This document shows, piece by piece, positions 47,592-57,520 of a stretch of 64,000 nucleotides of DNA (positions are counted from its first letter, which is position 1; the number at the start of each line of letters is the position of its first letter). Source of the stretch: Trametes villosa (taxonomy: Eukaryota; Basidiomycota; Agaricomycetes; Polyporales; Polyporaceae); NCBI GenBank assembly GCA_002964805.2, contig PUDQ02000123.1, forward strand, positions 59,986 to 123,985, given 5' to 3'. A program made the position numbers and the translations under genes. The notes below the pieces were generated by a model, which saw nothing but the letters and a program-made list of their open reading frames with translations, was not told the DNA's origin and searched no databases.

Positions 47592-47646
47592 CCAATGGGC
47601 GGCGCCTGTCTCCATACGCGCCCCCGCAACCGATTGGCCCCATAAA
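47592..47646 (+). promoter_or_regulatory. Promoter of the DUF2015-like gene (CCAAT boxes)
   Basis: CCAAT lies at 47592-47596, followed at once by GGGCGG. An inverted CCAAT (ATTGG) is at 47633-47637 and ATAAAT at 47642-47647. These sit within 75 bp of the ATG at 47665, as in many compact housekeeping promoters of fungi. Confidence 0.45.
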
Positions 47647-47664
47647 TCCCCGCGCCCGCCCCCG

Positions 47665-48277
47665 ATGTTCTTCTGGTTGTCCGTGTTCGCCATCTCGACA
47701 TTGCTGGTAATGTGTACGTCCGCCTCCTCCTTCCCAGCTCGCGTTTTTTGCTCACGGCGTGCAGTGACGTTCCGGTACCGAGCTGCGCTCATCAACCCCA
47801 CGCGGTCCCCCGCATCGCGCACTACCAGCCGTGGCGACGTTCGCGGAGCCGGCCGACGCCGGCCTGTCCTCGTCGGCGTTCGACATCGAGGCGAACATCC
47901 GCGACGGGGACTCTCGGGCTAGCCTCGACGAGCGCGGCACTCAGGAGGTGCTGCCAGATATCATGCGCCGGGAGCGTGTAAAGTGAGTCTCCCCCTCTGT
48001 CTTTGCTTGCTCTTTTCCTTTGTGTGTGGGGCCGGGGGATTGGGGTGCGATGGGGCGGGGGTCTTTCGGAGGGAGGGTATAGGGGCTGACGGTCTGCTTT
48101 CTGCAGCTTTGATCAGGCGCGGTTGATTCGCCAGAACCGCATCCTGGCCGCGCACGGCATCGACCCTTCAGGCCCGTCATCCTCATCCCGATCCCGTCCG
48201 CTGCAGCGCTCACACACGGCATCTCCACGCACGAAGGCATGCCTCTCGACGCCAAGGCCGTCACCCGCCTATGGTGA
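47665..48277 (+). CDS. DUF2015-like small membrane protein, frame-disrupted
   Basis: The N-terminus (MFFWLSVFAISTLL) is a likely membrane anchor. The conserved part is unmistakable: FAEPADAGLSSSAFDIEANI (about 47840-47899), then RGTQEVLPDIMRRERV, a 124-bp intron (47983-48106) and NFDQARLIRQNRILAAHGID, ending MPLDAKAVTRLW with TGA at 48275. This pattern matches, from memory, the fungal DUF2015 family of about 120 residues, whose function is unknown. A 65-bp intron with a GC donor (48172-48236) best joins IDPSG to MPLDAK. Between the anchor and the conserved core the frame shifts twice, at a C5 run (47807-47811) and a C2 run (47829-47830). In each case one extra C would restore continuity. This is either decay or a homopolymer error. 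Confidence 0.6.
48028..48061 (+). other. G-quadruplex motif in an intron
   Basis: Five G-runs of four or five bases lie within 34 nt (48028-48031, 48034-48038, 48042-48045, 48052-48055, 48057-48061) on the coding strand of the intron 47983-48106. The loops are 1-6 nt, well within the usual G4 rule. Confidence 0.7.
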
Positions 48278-49800
48278 TCATTGACGGCTACTCCCTCCGC
48301 TTTTCTTCCACCCAGCACCACCCCTCTCCTGCCCTCCCCTGAACGGACATTCCCTCATCCTCATCTTCTCCATCGCCTTCCCGTCTCCCGAGCCGACCCT
48401 CTCCCCCTTGTTGCCGTGTGCTGTCTTACCTGGATGACGATGCGCCGCATCGATCCATAACACAGTCCTTGTTGTCTTTTTGCTTGTTTTCTTTTCCCCT
48501 CGGAGTCTCGAGTCCCCGCACCTCCCTCTTGGGTACCGCGTACTACGCAGCGGCTGTGTCTTCCCGGATCGTGTACTATCAATCGACATTGCTGTCGGTG
48601 CCTGTCGGCATCTGCGCCGTACGCGTTCGGCTGCGGCCATGGCTGTGCTGCGGCGGGCCTGGTTTTTCAACCCTAAGGTCTCGATCACAGTATTAGATGT
48701 GTTATGTTCTGCTCCGGTGCCTCAATAATTCTGCGTACAGTACAACGGCGCAATCTTGGTGCTGATTGGAGACGAATCCGCCCTAGACTCGGATATGAAC
48801 TCAAAATTACCTTGCTTGCAGCAGACATGAGTGCGCAAATTTGCGTCCGCGTACGCGCGAGTGTGTGCGACCGTGCGTGAGTGTGCGGCACTCTGCGGCG
48901 GTGCGTCGGCGCTTGCGTAACTTTTACCGTGCCCTGCGACAAGATCACCCACTGCTCGATACATTCACTTTGGGCAGTTACAAAACCTCCTCTTTTAGTT
49001 ATCGAGTCTCGATGGAGGTAATGTCCTTGCATCGTACTGGATCGATCGCTGTTCGCTGTCTTGATCATTCTGAGGCGGAGCGTCCAGTCCACCAGCACAA
49101 ACCCGTGCAGTGCTGCTCAAGCCTCGCCGCAGAGGCGATGGGTACCTCCGCTGAGTTACGTCGTAATCAGCCAACTTGATTAGGATGTTGACGCCGACTA
49201 CTGCGGCCAGCCTGCCGACGCACGTCAACCTGCTGTTCGAAGGCACTCGCCTCCACCACGCAAGACACGCCTGGCTTCCGTACAAGAAGGACGGGTTGCC
49301 AGAGCTCGTACTGTGCACACCACGTGAATCAAAGAAGGTGGACTGGTGGTTGCAGATGGACTGACGGTGAAGCTCATCTTCCCCAATGCAGTGCCATTAA
49401 AACTGATAATAAAGCGCCATCGTACGGTCGCCGTGGCAGGCAAGGAGCGGGCGGCGGCTATGTGACCTAGTGCTAGACATATAAGGCCTATTTTCATGGA
49501 TCGGTCGGCATGGTTGGGGCTTCGTTGCATGATCGCTCTTTATGTGGCATGCTCATATCCTATCCACCGCAATAGGATCAGCTGAACGGGGAACAAGCAC
49601 CGCCAATAACACCATCTCGTGGTCAACTTCGAACGGAGCGCTTGCTGCAAGGCGCGATACACGGTTGTGCCAGCGCAACAGGTACGTTGCCTTCCTTCAC
49701 ACATTGACGCCGCGACCTGACGTCCTCGTATATATTCCCGCTACGTGAAGAGGCCCCGGTCGTCTATACCACCTCCCCATCTCTGACAACCGGCGTCCTC
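48278..49800. other. Intergenic, no gene seen
   Basis: Short frames only. Pyrimidine-rich DNA directly after the DUF2015-like stop is probably its 3' UTR. The stretch 49200-49420 is open on the plus strand for about 62 codons without recognisable content. Confidence 0.4.
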
Positions 49801-49824
49801 TCTGCTTTCAATCACCTGACCGCA

Positions 49825-52318
49825 ATGCCTACGTGTTCGGCACAATACAACATTAACAGCGTGTCTACAAACGGGGGCGCAGTTGATGAAGAACGCGGGT
49901 AAGTTCTGCGCTGGGATTGGACAAAATGGAGGCGAACTGCTTATCTCCATGACTCAGTGACGTAGAGCACGGCGGCTCCCAGTAAGACACTTCCTTCGAT
50001 GCCCTCAAAGGCCTCTATGCCAGGGCTCAGGACCACCTATCACTGATGGTCTCCAGGAACTCCGCACCGTCTAAGAGCATTAAAAGAATGATCGCCACCT
50101 ATCGTGAGTGATAGTGTATCTGCTCATGCAGCGTACCTCATCAAATTTGGGCAGGTGGTTATTCTTTGAATATCTTCCTACTGCTGCTCCCGTTCGCGTG
50201 GGCCTCGTACTGGGCAGACTGGGAGGATAACATCACCCTCATACGTAAGGATGACACCTCTGATCATGCATAAGTGACATTGACTTTCCAATAGTGAGCT
50301 TCCTGTCCATGATTCCCCTTCAATGCATTGCTCGCCGGGTAGGAGAGTCGATCTGTCCACGCAGACCGGAGAAATCCCCCTGGTATCAGGGTTGGTCGAA
50401 TTTCGTAGAGATTGTGTTTGGAAAGTGAGTCCACGTACTATTTTGGGGAAGCTTCGTACTGAGCGGCTCCTAGCGCAGTCGAGGTGATGCTGGGTGCTGT
50501 TCTTGTGCATCAGTGCGAGTACGTACTCCGAAAATTGGTAAAATGGCGTTCTATAAAACCGAATCTCTCATCTCCAGACTTCGCCTTTTGCAATCCACGT
50601 TTGTTGGTAAGTGCTCAATGAATGTGTATGCTGTACCGTACTGACCGAGGTCACTGTTTGAGTGAAGGGGTCGTGTTGCTACGACTTCTTCTGATACCGG
50701 GCACGGAGTTCCTAGTCAACAACCACCATGTCCAGCCGGAGACGTCGGACCTCCCTCATAGCGATCTCAATCATTCTCTACTACTAATCGGGTATAGTCA
50801 ATTTTCTTTGCAAGAGCTGCATCACTATCTAGTGAGAGGCGTTACTAATCCGTGGTATTGCCTAGAGTTCTTGGGATAACACTCCCCACTGCGTACTTCG
50901 CGGCGCTGGATGGGGGGCAGTATGCTACGGCGGTACCTGGCTCTGCTCCTGACTCTTGGCCTGTAGACGACACAACCCGCGGTGAACTACTGAAAACGAG
51001 CCGCGGAGTGGCGATCATGCTCATAGTGGTGTATGTCTTTTTCCCTGGCTTGTACTTTTGTTTCTGAAGGTGCATCAAAGATATCTCGCATCCCGCTGCT
51101 ACCTAAGCCGACATCCCGCAGGGAAAAACAAAGCGCACCCTGTACAGAGCGCTCCTCCAGCACAGAGCGCTCCTCAAGCACAGAGCGCTCCTCCGGCACA
51201 GAGCGCTCCTCCAGCACAGAGTGCTCCTCCAGCACAGAGCGCTACTCCAGTACAGAGCCGTCCTCCAGTACAGAGCCGTCCTACAGGGCTCACGATCGCC
51301 TCCCCGGTACCAAGCGCTCATTCACTGGACGACGACGCCCGATCTGTACAAAGCTCCGACTCGGACCCCTTGGCGAACTATTTCTGGTGGCCCTCGATGA
51401 ATCCCAAGGTGGCTACGACCATTGGCCTTATTCTCATTGTGGTCATATGAATCACCGCCCAAAGTGTGAGTATCTTCTACACGCATCTCCAGCGAGTTGT
51501 TTCAGACAGCCCTCCCAGCTGTTAGATAGTGTCTACGGGGTTCGCGGGATAACCGGAGTTCAGCCCGGGTGCGTCCGGTGCGCCTCCTTCTGTGCGCGGG
51601 ACCTAAGCTGACAACCGTGCCCTACAAGGTGGTATGGTCTCATCCTACTGCCCGTCGTGTCCTTCTCTGGGGAAGGTCTTATCGTGATCTTATCATTCCT
51701 CTTGTCGCTGCGCGATCACCGCGGAACCACGGCTCTCTCGGTCAGCCGCTGCCTCGCAATCGAATTGAGCATCCAATACGTGCTCTTCTGGATGCCCGTT
51801 GTCGTCCTCGTTGCGTGGGGCGTCGGCAAGCCACTACCTCTCCTTTTTGGTGCGTGTCTACCGCACCGCGTTATTTAGGGCAACCCGCACGGGTGATGCT
51901 AATGTGCGCTGGAACTATGGGCACAGATTACTTCGAAGTCGTACTATTATTGGGCTCGTGCTTCCTCGTCAATTACTCCACCACGGGTGCTATGCCGAGC
52001 TGGATCAAGGTTAGTCTCATGTGCTATACCTTTCTTCTCTCGTCCACGACGCTGACGTGTTCCCTGGTAGGGTCTCATCATGGTCATATTCTACTTCATC
52101 ATCGTGAGCGATACTACTCTTCCCCGATTGTTTATTCTCACGCGCACGCTGACATGATCTTGAAGGCACTCATGGCATGGTATTACCCGGGCCAGGCCGA
52201 TGCTATTCTCATGCTCAACTGCGGAGGCAGCGTCGCTGAAGCAGTCGCTGAGGGGGACGAGCCTGTTCTGACGGAGCTTGTTTCGGCTGCAAAGGCGGCC
52301 GTCGCCCACGCTATTTAA
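49825..52318 (+). CDS. CAX-type Ca2+/H+ exchanger, one in-frame TGA
   Basis: CAX antiporters move Ca2+ (or other divalent cations) into vacuoles against H+. Exons in phase: 50155-50244, 50295-50424, 50474-50518, 50578-50606, 50668-50791, 50866-51030, 51081-51465, 51519-51568, 51629-51849, 51927-52009, 52071-52103 and 52166-52318; all introns are GT-AG, 49-77 bp. Seen in order: YWADWEDNITL, LSFLSMIPLQ, the c-1 repeat FGNAVEVMLGAVLVHQCELR, VVLLRLLLIPGTEFL, a long loop with QSAPPA repeats, GWYGLILLPVVSF, DYFEVVLLLGSCFLVNYST, GLIMVIFYFIIALMAWYYPG and a short acidic tail. An in-frame TGA at 51448-51450 interrupts the transmembrane segment after the loop. The second repeat reads SFSGEG where canonical CAX has GNAAEH. 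The first exon(s) are uncertain: ATG 49825 needs one base fewer in a G3 run at the donor (49897-49899) to join 49987-50103; otherwise ATG 50046 would start. Probably a null allele or pseudogene. Confidence 0.75.
51145..51288 (+). repeat. 18-bp coding tandem repeat (QSAPPA) x 8
   Basis: Eight units of consensus CAGAGCGCTCCTCCAGCA lie in the frame of the CAX gene and encode the hexapeptide QSAPPA with minor variants (QSAPQA, QSATPV, QSRPPV). The last unit is the most diverged. The period is a multiple of three, so copy-number change keeps the frame. The repeat falls in the central loop and would be disordered. Confidence 0.9.
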
Positions 52319-53200
52319 TCGTCGCACCCTCCTGACCTGCTCCTCGAACGAATTGGTCCGGGTTTGCCACTTGTCAGGACGTATCCTTCTCTGGGCCAGG
52401 GCTGTCAACTTGTTAAATATGATCGCTCGCTGTACATGTTATTACCGCTCTTATCAGCCTGAGGTACTCCAAGTTGCGTGCTCGGTCCAACAAGTAAACT
52501 TACACAAACAGGTAGTATTTGGCACTTCACGTCTCCAACTCCATGTTCATATCCTGAAGTCTTCAAATCAGTATGAGCGAGACAAATAATGAGGGGATCC
52601 GAATATCCGACTCTACTTCAAGGATCTGGATCGTCTGGCGTGCTCTCTCAACCCCTTGACCAGTTTCGCCCCTGCCGCACGCGGCCTAGGATTCCGTCTA
52701 TCATCATTCGTAGGCGTCGCTGCTCAGATCCTAGAAGTTACACGTCTACTGGAATCAATTTCTAAGCTCACCGTAGCACGACCGATGTCGCATGATTCAT
52801 GGCAAGCGTTCAGACACGAGACGATCTGCGCTGTGATCACAGGTGTCTGCTGAGAGAAACTCATCCAGCTCCCGAGGGATATCAAGGCAGACGGTCGTGC
52901 GCGCAGAGTTTTACACAAGAGGTAGAATATGCTGCCCAACTGCCGACATACACAGGCGAGATTGTTATACAACGCTTGCAGGCCCTACATTGAATAGGCG
53001 GATTGCGAGCGCGAGCGTCAAGGAAGCCCCGACTCGGACTGGGCATTCGGTGGAACTCGTTGGATCTACTGTGCAGGCATACCCAGTCCTTCGTTCAGCA
53101 TGTATCCAGTAGTCGGAAGGATCGTACCGCTCAGTGAGTTGCGTGCGATCGAACGCTCAATCGACCCCTGCAACCGGTCGCTGACGGCGAGGAGGGCTAG
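52319..53200. other. No gene seen downstream of the CAX gene
   Basis: Short open frames on both strands, none protein-like. The first 100-200 bases are probably 3' UTR. Confidence 0.4.
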
Positions 53201-53204
53201 ATCG

Positions 53205-53270
53205 GTAGACTAAGCATCCCCGGTTGCAACCATCCCCGTTTATAATACATGCACGGTTGCAACAGTTCCC
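53205..53270 (+). repeat. Solo copy of a transposon-end repeat
   Basis: The 66-bp sequence starting GTAGACTAAGCATCCCCGG contains two GGTTGCAAC cores and matches the left arm at 56616-56681 almost exactly. The similarity ends abruptly after AACAGTTCCC. It sits inside decayed block copy 2, where block copy 1 has no such sequence, so it was inserted after the duplication. Confidence 0.75.
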
Positions 53271-53275
53271 TCGCA

Positions 53276-54125
53276 AATGTAGACAACTCGTCAGAGGACT
53301 GGTTTGCGAGGTGGACGTAGAGCTAGAGGATGGTGAATCAAATGGTGCGTCGCCTGTCGCATCGGTGTTCCGAACGTACATCTGATGACTGGTCTTTGGC
53401 GGTCCGTAGGCTGGGATGATCAGTACGGGAAAGCCACTGACGATCTCAAGCAACTCGTGCGCGACGCAGAGCAGTAGAATTGCTCGGTCGAGGCCACCTG
53501 GTACGTCTTTCCTGCGATCTCGGCCCGGGTGTGAGTCTAATGATCCCTAACTCGGAGCGCGAGGCGGCGGTTGGAGAAGCTCGCGCCTGTTAGCGTATTG
53601 TGCGCGATTTGGGACAAGAGGCGAAGAGCGATCGTGCTCTCGCCGTGTACATCACCCTCTGGGCACGCGCGATGGCGGAGGAAGGTCATGGTGGAGACTT
53701 TCGGTGTTTGACTTCAACATCCAAGGCCTGCACGGCACGTCCGCGGGTACAGGCTCTAGGCGAGCGACCAAAGGTACAGACGGACACGCCAGTCCGAAAC
53801 CCGGGACATGCGTGCCACGCGGTGGCCTTCAGTCGGAGACGGCGCGGATATCTGGGGCGCGGTCGTGATTCTGAGCGAGGGCGGCCGATGCTCGTGGTCG
53901 GGAGTGAGTGGGGCGCAGGGTCACCTTCAGGCCTTCCTGAAGGTACTGTATCCAAAGTCGCTTCTGAAACTGGTCGCCTGGGTGGGCATGCATGATGGAT
54001 ACGCCGCAAGGGCAGTCACGATATGGTTCTCGCAAATGTATTTTGTATTCCGTGCATACGTGGATATATCATCGTGTGTCCCGCTCCGGTTCTCTCCATA
54101 CATCTCGGGCGTGCGGCGCGGAGGG
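53276..54125 (+). pseudogene. Decayed block, copy 2
   Basis: This has the same three parts as 42872-44235 in the same order. They are CEVDVELEDGESNG with a GTGCGTCGCC donor followed by GWDDQYGKATDDLKQLVRDA and a stop (about 53290-53475); SEREAAVGEAR and, in another frame, RDLGQEAKSDRALAVYITLW (about 53552-53660); and MYFVFRAYVDISS (about 54036-54075). The second part keeps TGG where copy 1 has TGA. Frame changes make this copy non-functional too. Confidence 0.5.
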
Positions 54126-56600
54126 GATGCAAAATGCGACTCTGCTAAGATGATCTGAGCGTCACATACACTCGATAATGGAGTCCATGGCGTGAATCAC
54201 AGACACATCGCGTGAGATAGATGCACAGGACCAGAAGGTCCTGCTAGATATGCCATAGCCCTGTACCTTATCGGTGTGCACTTCGGCTGCCTGCGCAGAC
54301 GGACAGTACGTTCATATCGTTCATCATGATCACCAGTGATCTGTACGGCCATATTGTGCCGCATTGCAACATTGAGGCGACCATAGGTAGGTTACATGCA
54401 CCTCATACTAAGTACCAGCGCGCCGCGACACGTTGTGCTCCGTGCGTGTCGCGCCGCGAATATCGCTCCGGGCTGCGGACCGTTTCCCCCGCCTAGATTA
54501 TGCGTACGCGCACTCGCGGACGCACCAGAAAGGGGTTAAGCTCGCCACTGCGAGCTTAGCCGTTGCTGCTACTGACAGTACGATGCGCAAGACAGGAGCG
54601 TAGTATTCTGTTTAGTTCTCGCTCCAGCAGGCACGCGCAAACACAAGCCTCTCGTGCATCGCCCTGTCGTCAATCAAGTCGTCCTCCCTGTATGACGAAA
54701 CACCACACTGGTCGCTGGTGTGCACTGTGGGATTCAATCAGTCTCGTATACGGTACCGAGAATGTAGAAGAGGCTGAACACAGCCTCCGTCGAGGGCTAG
54801 ATTTTCCTCTCGCCCGCCAGCAACGACGGCCGCTGCCTCGCGCATGCTAGGTGCGTAGCGACACAGGTTACACAATGCCACTGATTCGACCGGTAGGTGT
54901 GTATAAAGAGGCACTAAGTTAATATACCAGACGGGATCACAACGTATGGGACAGGAAGTCAAGGGCGATGTACCGGTTGGCATCTTGTAGAACCATGTCT
55001 TGCCGCCAGTTCGCTGGCGGGCTATCGGGGCTGCAAGGATATAGGTAACTTCGGAGGCGTCAAAAGGGAAGGTGCGTGTGCTCAACGCGTTGTGCATCGA
55101 AATCGCGCTTAGTGACAATAGCTGTGACGACTATACGAGGAAGGGCGTACCGAGGCATCGGCCCATCGTGTCCACGACGCGAGCGATACCGGTCGAGAGA
55201 TGGTTTTCTCGCATACGGTTGCTCACCCGTGCCTGCATCTTGATGTAAATCTTTTACTCGCATATACCCTATACTGTTGAGCGTGAGGACAGCGGACGGG
55301 TCAGCATACGTGTGCGGCGATGCAATTTGTAACCCCATACATGTTTTCCCCAAAAGGACCGCATGGACGGGGAGAGTCTACGCTGGCTTGTACGTGTGAT
55401 GGGAAATGTGCGCGAGAGGCGTGATAGGCTGCTATACCACTTTGAGCGACGCCGAAAGACTGTTATGAGATGAAAGTCGCCCTTAGTAGATCAGGCAGAT
55501 TGTCCTCGTGACGAACGCTCGCCTAGGCCAACTGAACCGTAGCACGAACCGCCTTGTACAGGCGGACATGCGCGGCCAGGCTCGTCGAGTTTCGGACACG
55601 GGCAGCAGTGTCTTGTCACGTAGGCTTAGACCAGCCTATAGGATATGGTGTCCAGGAGCGCAGTGCTTTTGAAAGTCGACAAGTCGGGGTAGATACGGAG
55701 CTCCGGTACTGGGGTGTACGCGTCGTAGGTGCGATGTTCCCAACGTGAATCAGTCACTCCCTGGGATGAGAAAGCGCGAAGACCCCCTGCTGATGTCGAG
55801 ATGCGGAATGGCGGGCGTGGTAGGCAGGATTGGTTCGCCGTGCTTGCTGGGCTAAGGCGAGCAAAGTATGTGTTAGCACTCAACTCGTAGACCACAGTCC
55901 GGACCAGAAATGACAACATCACACGGCAGAAAACGTCGTACACGAGGCCTTGGATGTTGATGTTCTCAAGGCAGAACGGCGATAGCGTACAGCAGAAAAT
56001 GACAGAAGAGGATTGCGTGAGCGGTCGACGCGCATTCATTAACCAAACCGATTACTATTTGCTACTTACGCAACACGCACATCTATTAGGAGCCGCATAG
56101 TACTTACCTGAGTGTCCAATATCGCAATATCCAGGCCGATCTCTAACCTGTGGGCCTCGGAGTCTGCAAGTTGTCGCCAGACAAAGCGAGCGGTACTGAG
56201 GCTGAGATCATGCGCCGACCCAGGGCCAGGATAGAACTCAATACCGAGATGAGACATAGCTAGAACCAAAGTCGGGTAGTATATCAATGAGCACAGTTGT
56301 CAGAGGGCCGCAAAATAAGCATGCAGTAGAGCAGCGGCAGGCGAGCGACCGATTCTCAGGCGGCAAGGACGGAGCTCAAAGCTGCGAGCAGGAAAGGGGC
56401 AACGGGCGCTCTTCCAGCGCTGCGATGATAAGTATCACGCTTTGGTCACCCCTCAGTGACTAGTGTCACATTCACCGTCGCTATGCGCGAAGCTTTACTC
56501 CCCCGAGCGCCCGGACAAGAACTATTTTGCTGAGTTTCTGAGTACCTTAGAACTTTACTTGTAAGAGTTTGAAAAGATTCTATTGAGCCGGACGCACTGG
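54126..56600. other. Gene-poor; minus-strand coding-like fragments
   Basis: No complete gene. On the minus strand, protein-like stretches occur at about 55118-54850 (SEVTYILAAPIARQRTGGKT), 55970-55850 (NINIQGLVYDVFCRVMLSFL) and 56280-56110 (MSHLGIEFYPGPGSAHDLSL, ending at a GTAAGTAC donor). They could be exons of one or two decayed genes, but I cannot join them. Confidence 0.35.
54537..54558. other. Perfect 9-bp hairpin
   Basis: TAAGCTCGC (54537-54545) and GCGAGCTTA (54550-54558) are exact inverted repeats around a CACT loop. No gene end lies close by, so its role is unknown. Confidence 0.7.
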
Positions 56601-56908
56601 ATTATTCAGCGTGACGTAGACTAAGCATCCCCGGTTGCAACCATCCCCGTTTATTATACGGGCACGGTTGCAACAGTTCCCGTTTAACAGCCCGCAAGCG
56701 CTCGGGCGCACTGCCACGTCGTGAGCTGCGTGTTTCCCACGGCGCATGCGGGTTGCAAAGTACTGTTGCAACCCGCAACCTGGTAGTGAAAGTATTGAGC
56801 TGCGCATCGCATTACTTACCGAAACCCGCCCGCTTTGCTTCTGTAGATTAATTTTGGCGCTGCTGAACGCTATTAGACGGGTAAGAAAATAGCGCAAGAA
56901 AAGTGTGC

Positions 56909-56985
56909 AAAAAGGAGATTCGAACGAGCGGGCATGAGCTTCGCGCGCATCCAGAAGGGATGAGATACCAATAGACCAAGGATCC
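56909..56985 (-). ncRNA. tRNA-like pol III unit (degenerate)
   Basis: On the minus strand, an A-box-like TGGTCTATTGG (56978-56968) is followed 41 bp later by a B-box-like CGTTCGAATCT (56926-56916) and then TTTTT (56913-56909), a pol III terminator. The acceptor and T stems do not pair well, so it is not a convincing functional tRNA. It could be a tRNA pseudogene or a SINE head. Confidence 0.3.
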
Positions 56986-57269
56986 TTGTATATCGGCGGT
57001 TTGTCACTACATATGTCTATAATGCGGGGTACCCGGTCCACGCCCGGTGTCCAAGTCTCCAAGACGCTCGGTCGCCCGGTATTCGGTAGAGCGCATTTAT
57101 TGCCTGGTTCTGTAGTAAGGATCGCCCGGTATTCAATCAACGTCCGGCGGTTCCTGGGGTCCGGGAGCGGTGCAATCGAGCGGGCACGCGGGTCATCATG
57201 ACACATGTCATTCGCCGGGTTTGAGAGGCCTGCCACTTGGCGTGCATGTATTGTGCTACAGTTGTGCGG

Positions 57270-57356
57270 CTCATAAGGCCGAGTCGCTCAGTGGCAATGT
57301 GCACAGCCATGCTATCTGAGTGGAGGGGTTCGATCCTCAGCGTATTTATGCTTTTT
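57270..57356 (+). ncRNA. tRNA-like pol III unit
   Basis: The A-box-like TCGCTCAGTGG (57284-57294), an exact-consensus B box GGTTCGATCCT (57327-57337) and TTTTT (57352-57356) have tRNA-like spacing. CATAA (57272-57276) can pair with TTATG (57346-57350) to close an 80-nt RNA. The D and T stems are poor, so a tRNA-derived SINE head or tRNA pseudogene fits better than a working tRNA. No anticodon is assigned. Confidence 0.35.
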
Positions 57357-57520
57357 GAGCGGCGGACAGGCAAGCGCCCGCGGCGAGCAACTCGCGCGGG
57401 AATCCTCGGCGCTTACCCAAGCCTCGCGCGGCGGGGTGGCGGTGTGAACGGGCGCCTCGCTGGTATTAAACGGGAACTATTGCAACCACGCCGGTTTAAT
57501 AAACGGACATGGTTGCAATC

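Larger units (their letters stand above)
56616..57520. mobile_element. TIR-bounded non-autonomous element
   Basis: Two outward-facing inverted arms bound about 0.9 kb. The left arm (56616-56688) and right arm (57466-57520) share GTTTAA/TTAAAC, a CGGGAACT(G/A)TTGCAACC core, AATAAACGG and ATGGTTGCAA. No transposase frame is visible inside. A further copy of the left arm stands alone at 53205-53270, showing the sequence is repeated. The interior holds two divergent tRNA-like pol III units. The exact ends and target duplication are not clear to me. Confidence 0.5.

Noticed and set aside
51033..51611. 192-codon frame with Ser/Thr/Glu/Arg repeats
   Set aside because: It is the wrong frame of the 18-bp QSAPPA repeat. 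The CAX frame is supported by exons on both sides.
51569..52318. 249-codon frame as a separate gene
   Set aside because: It reads through CAX introns and matches the exchanger only in part. The spliced model explains the conserved residues.
57270..57356. A functional tRNA gene
   Set aside because: The boxes are good, but the D and T stems do not pair well and no anticodon stem is convincing, so it is kept only as tRNA-like.
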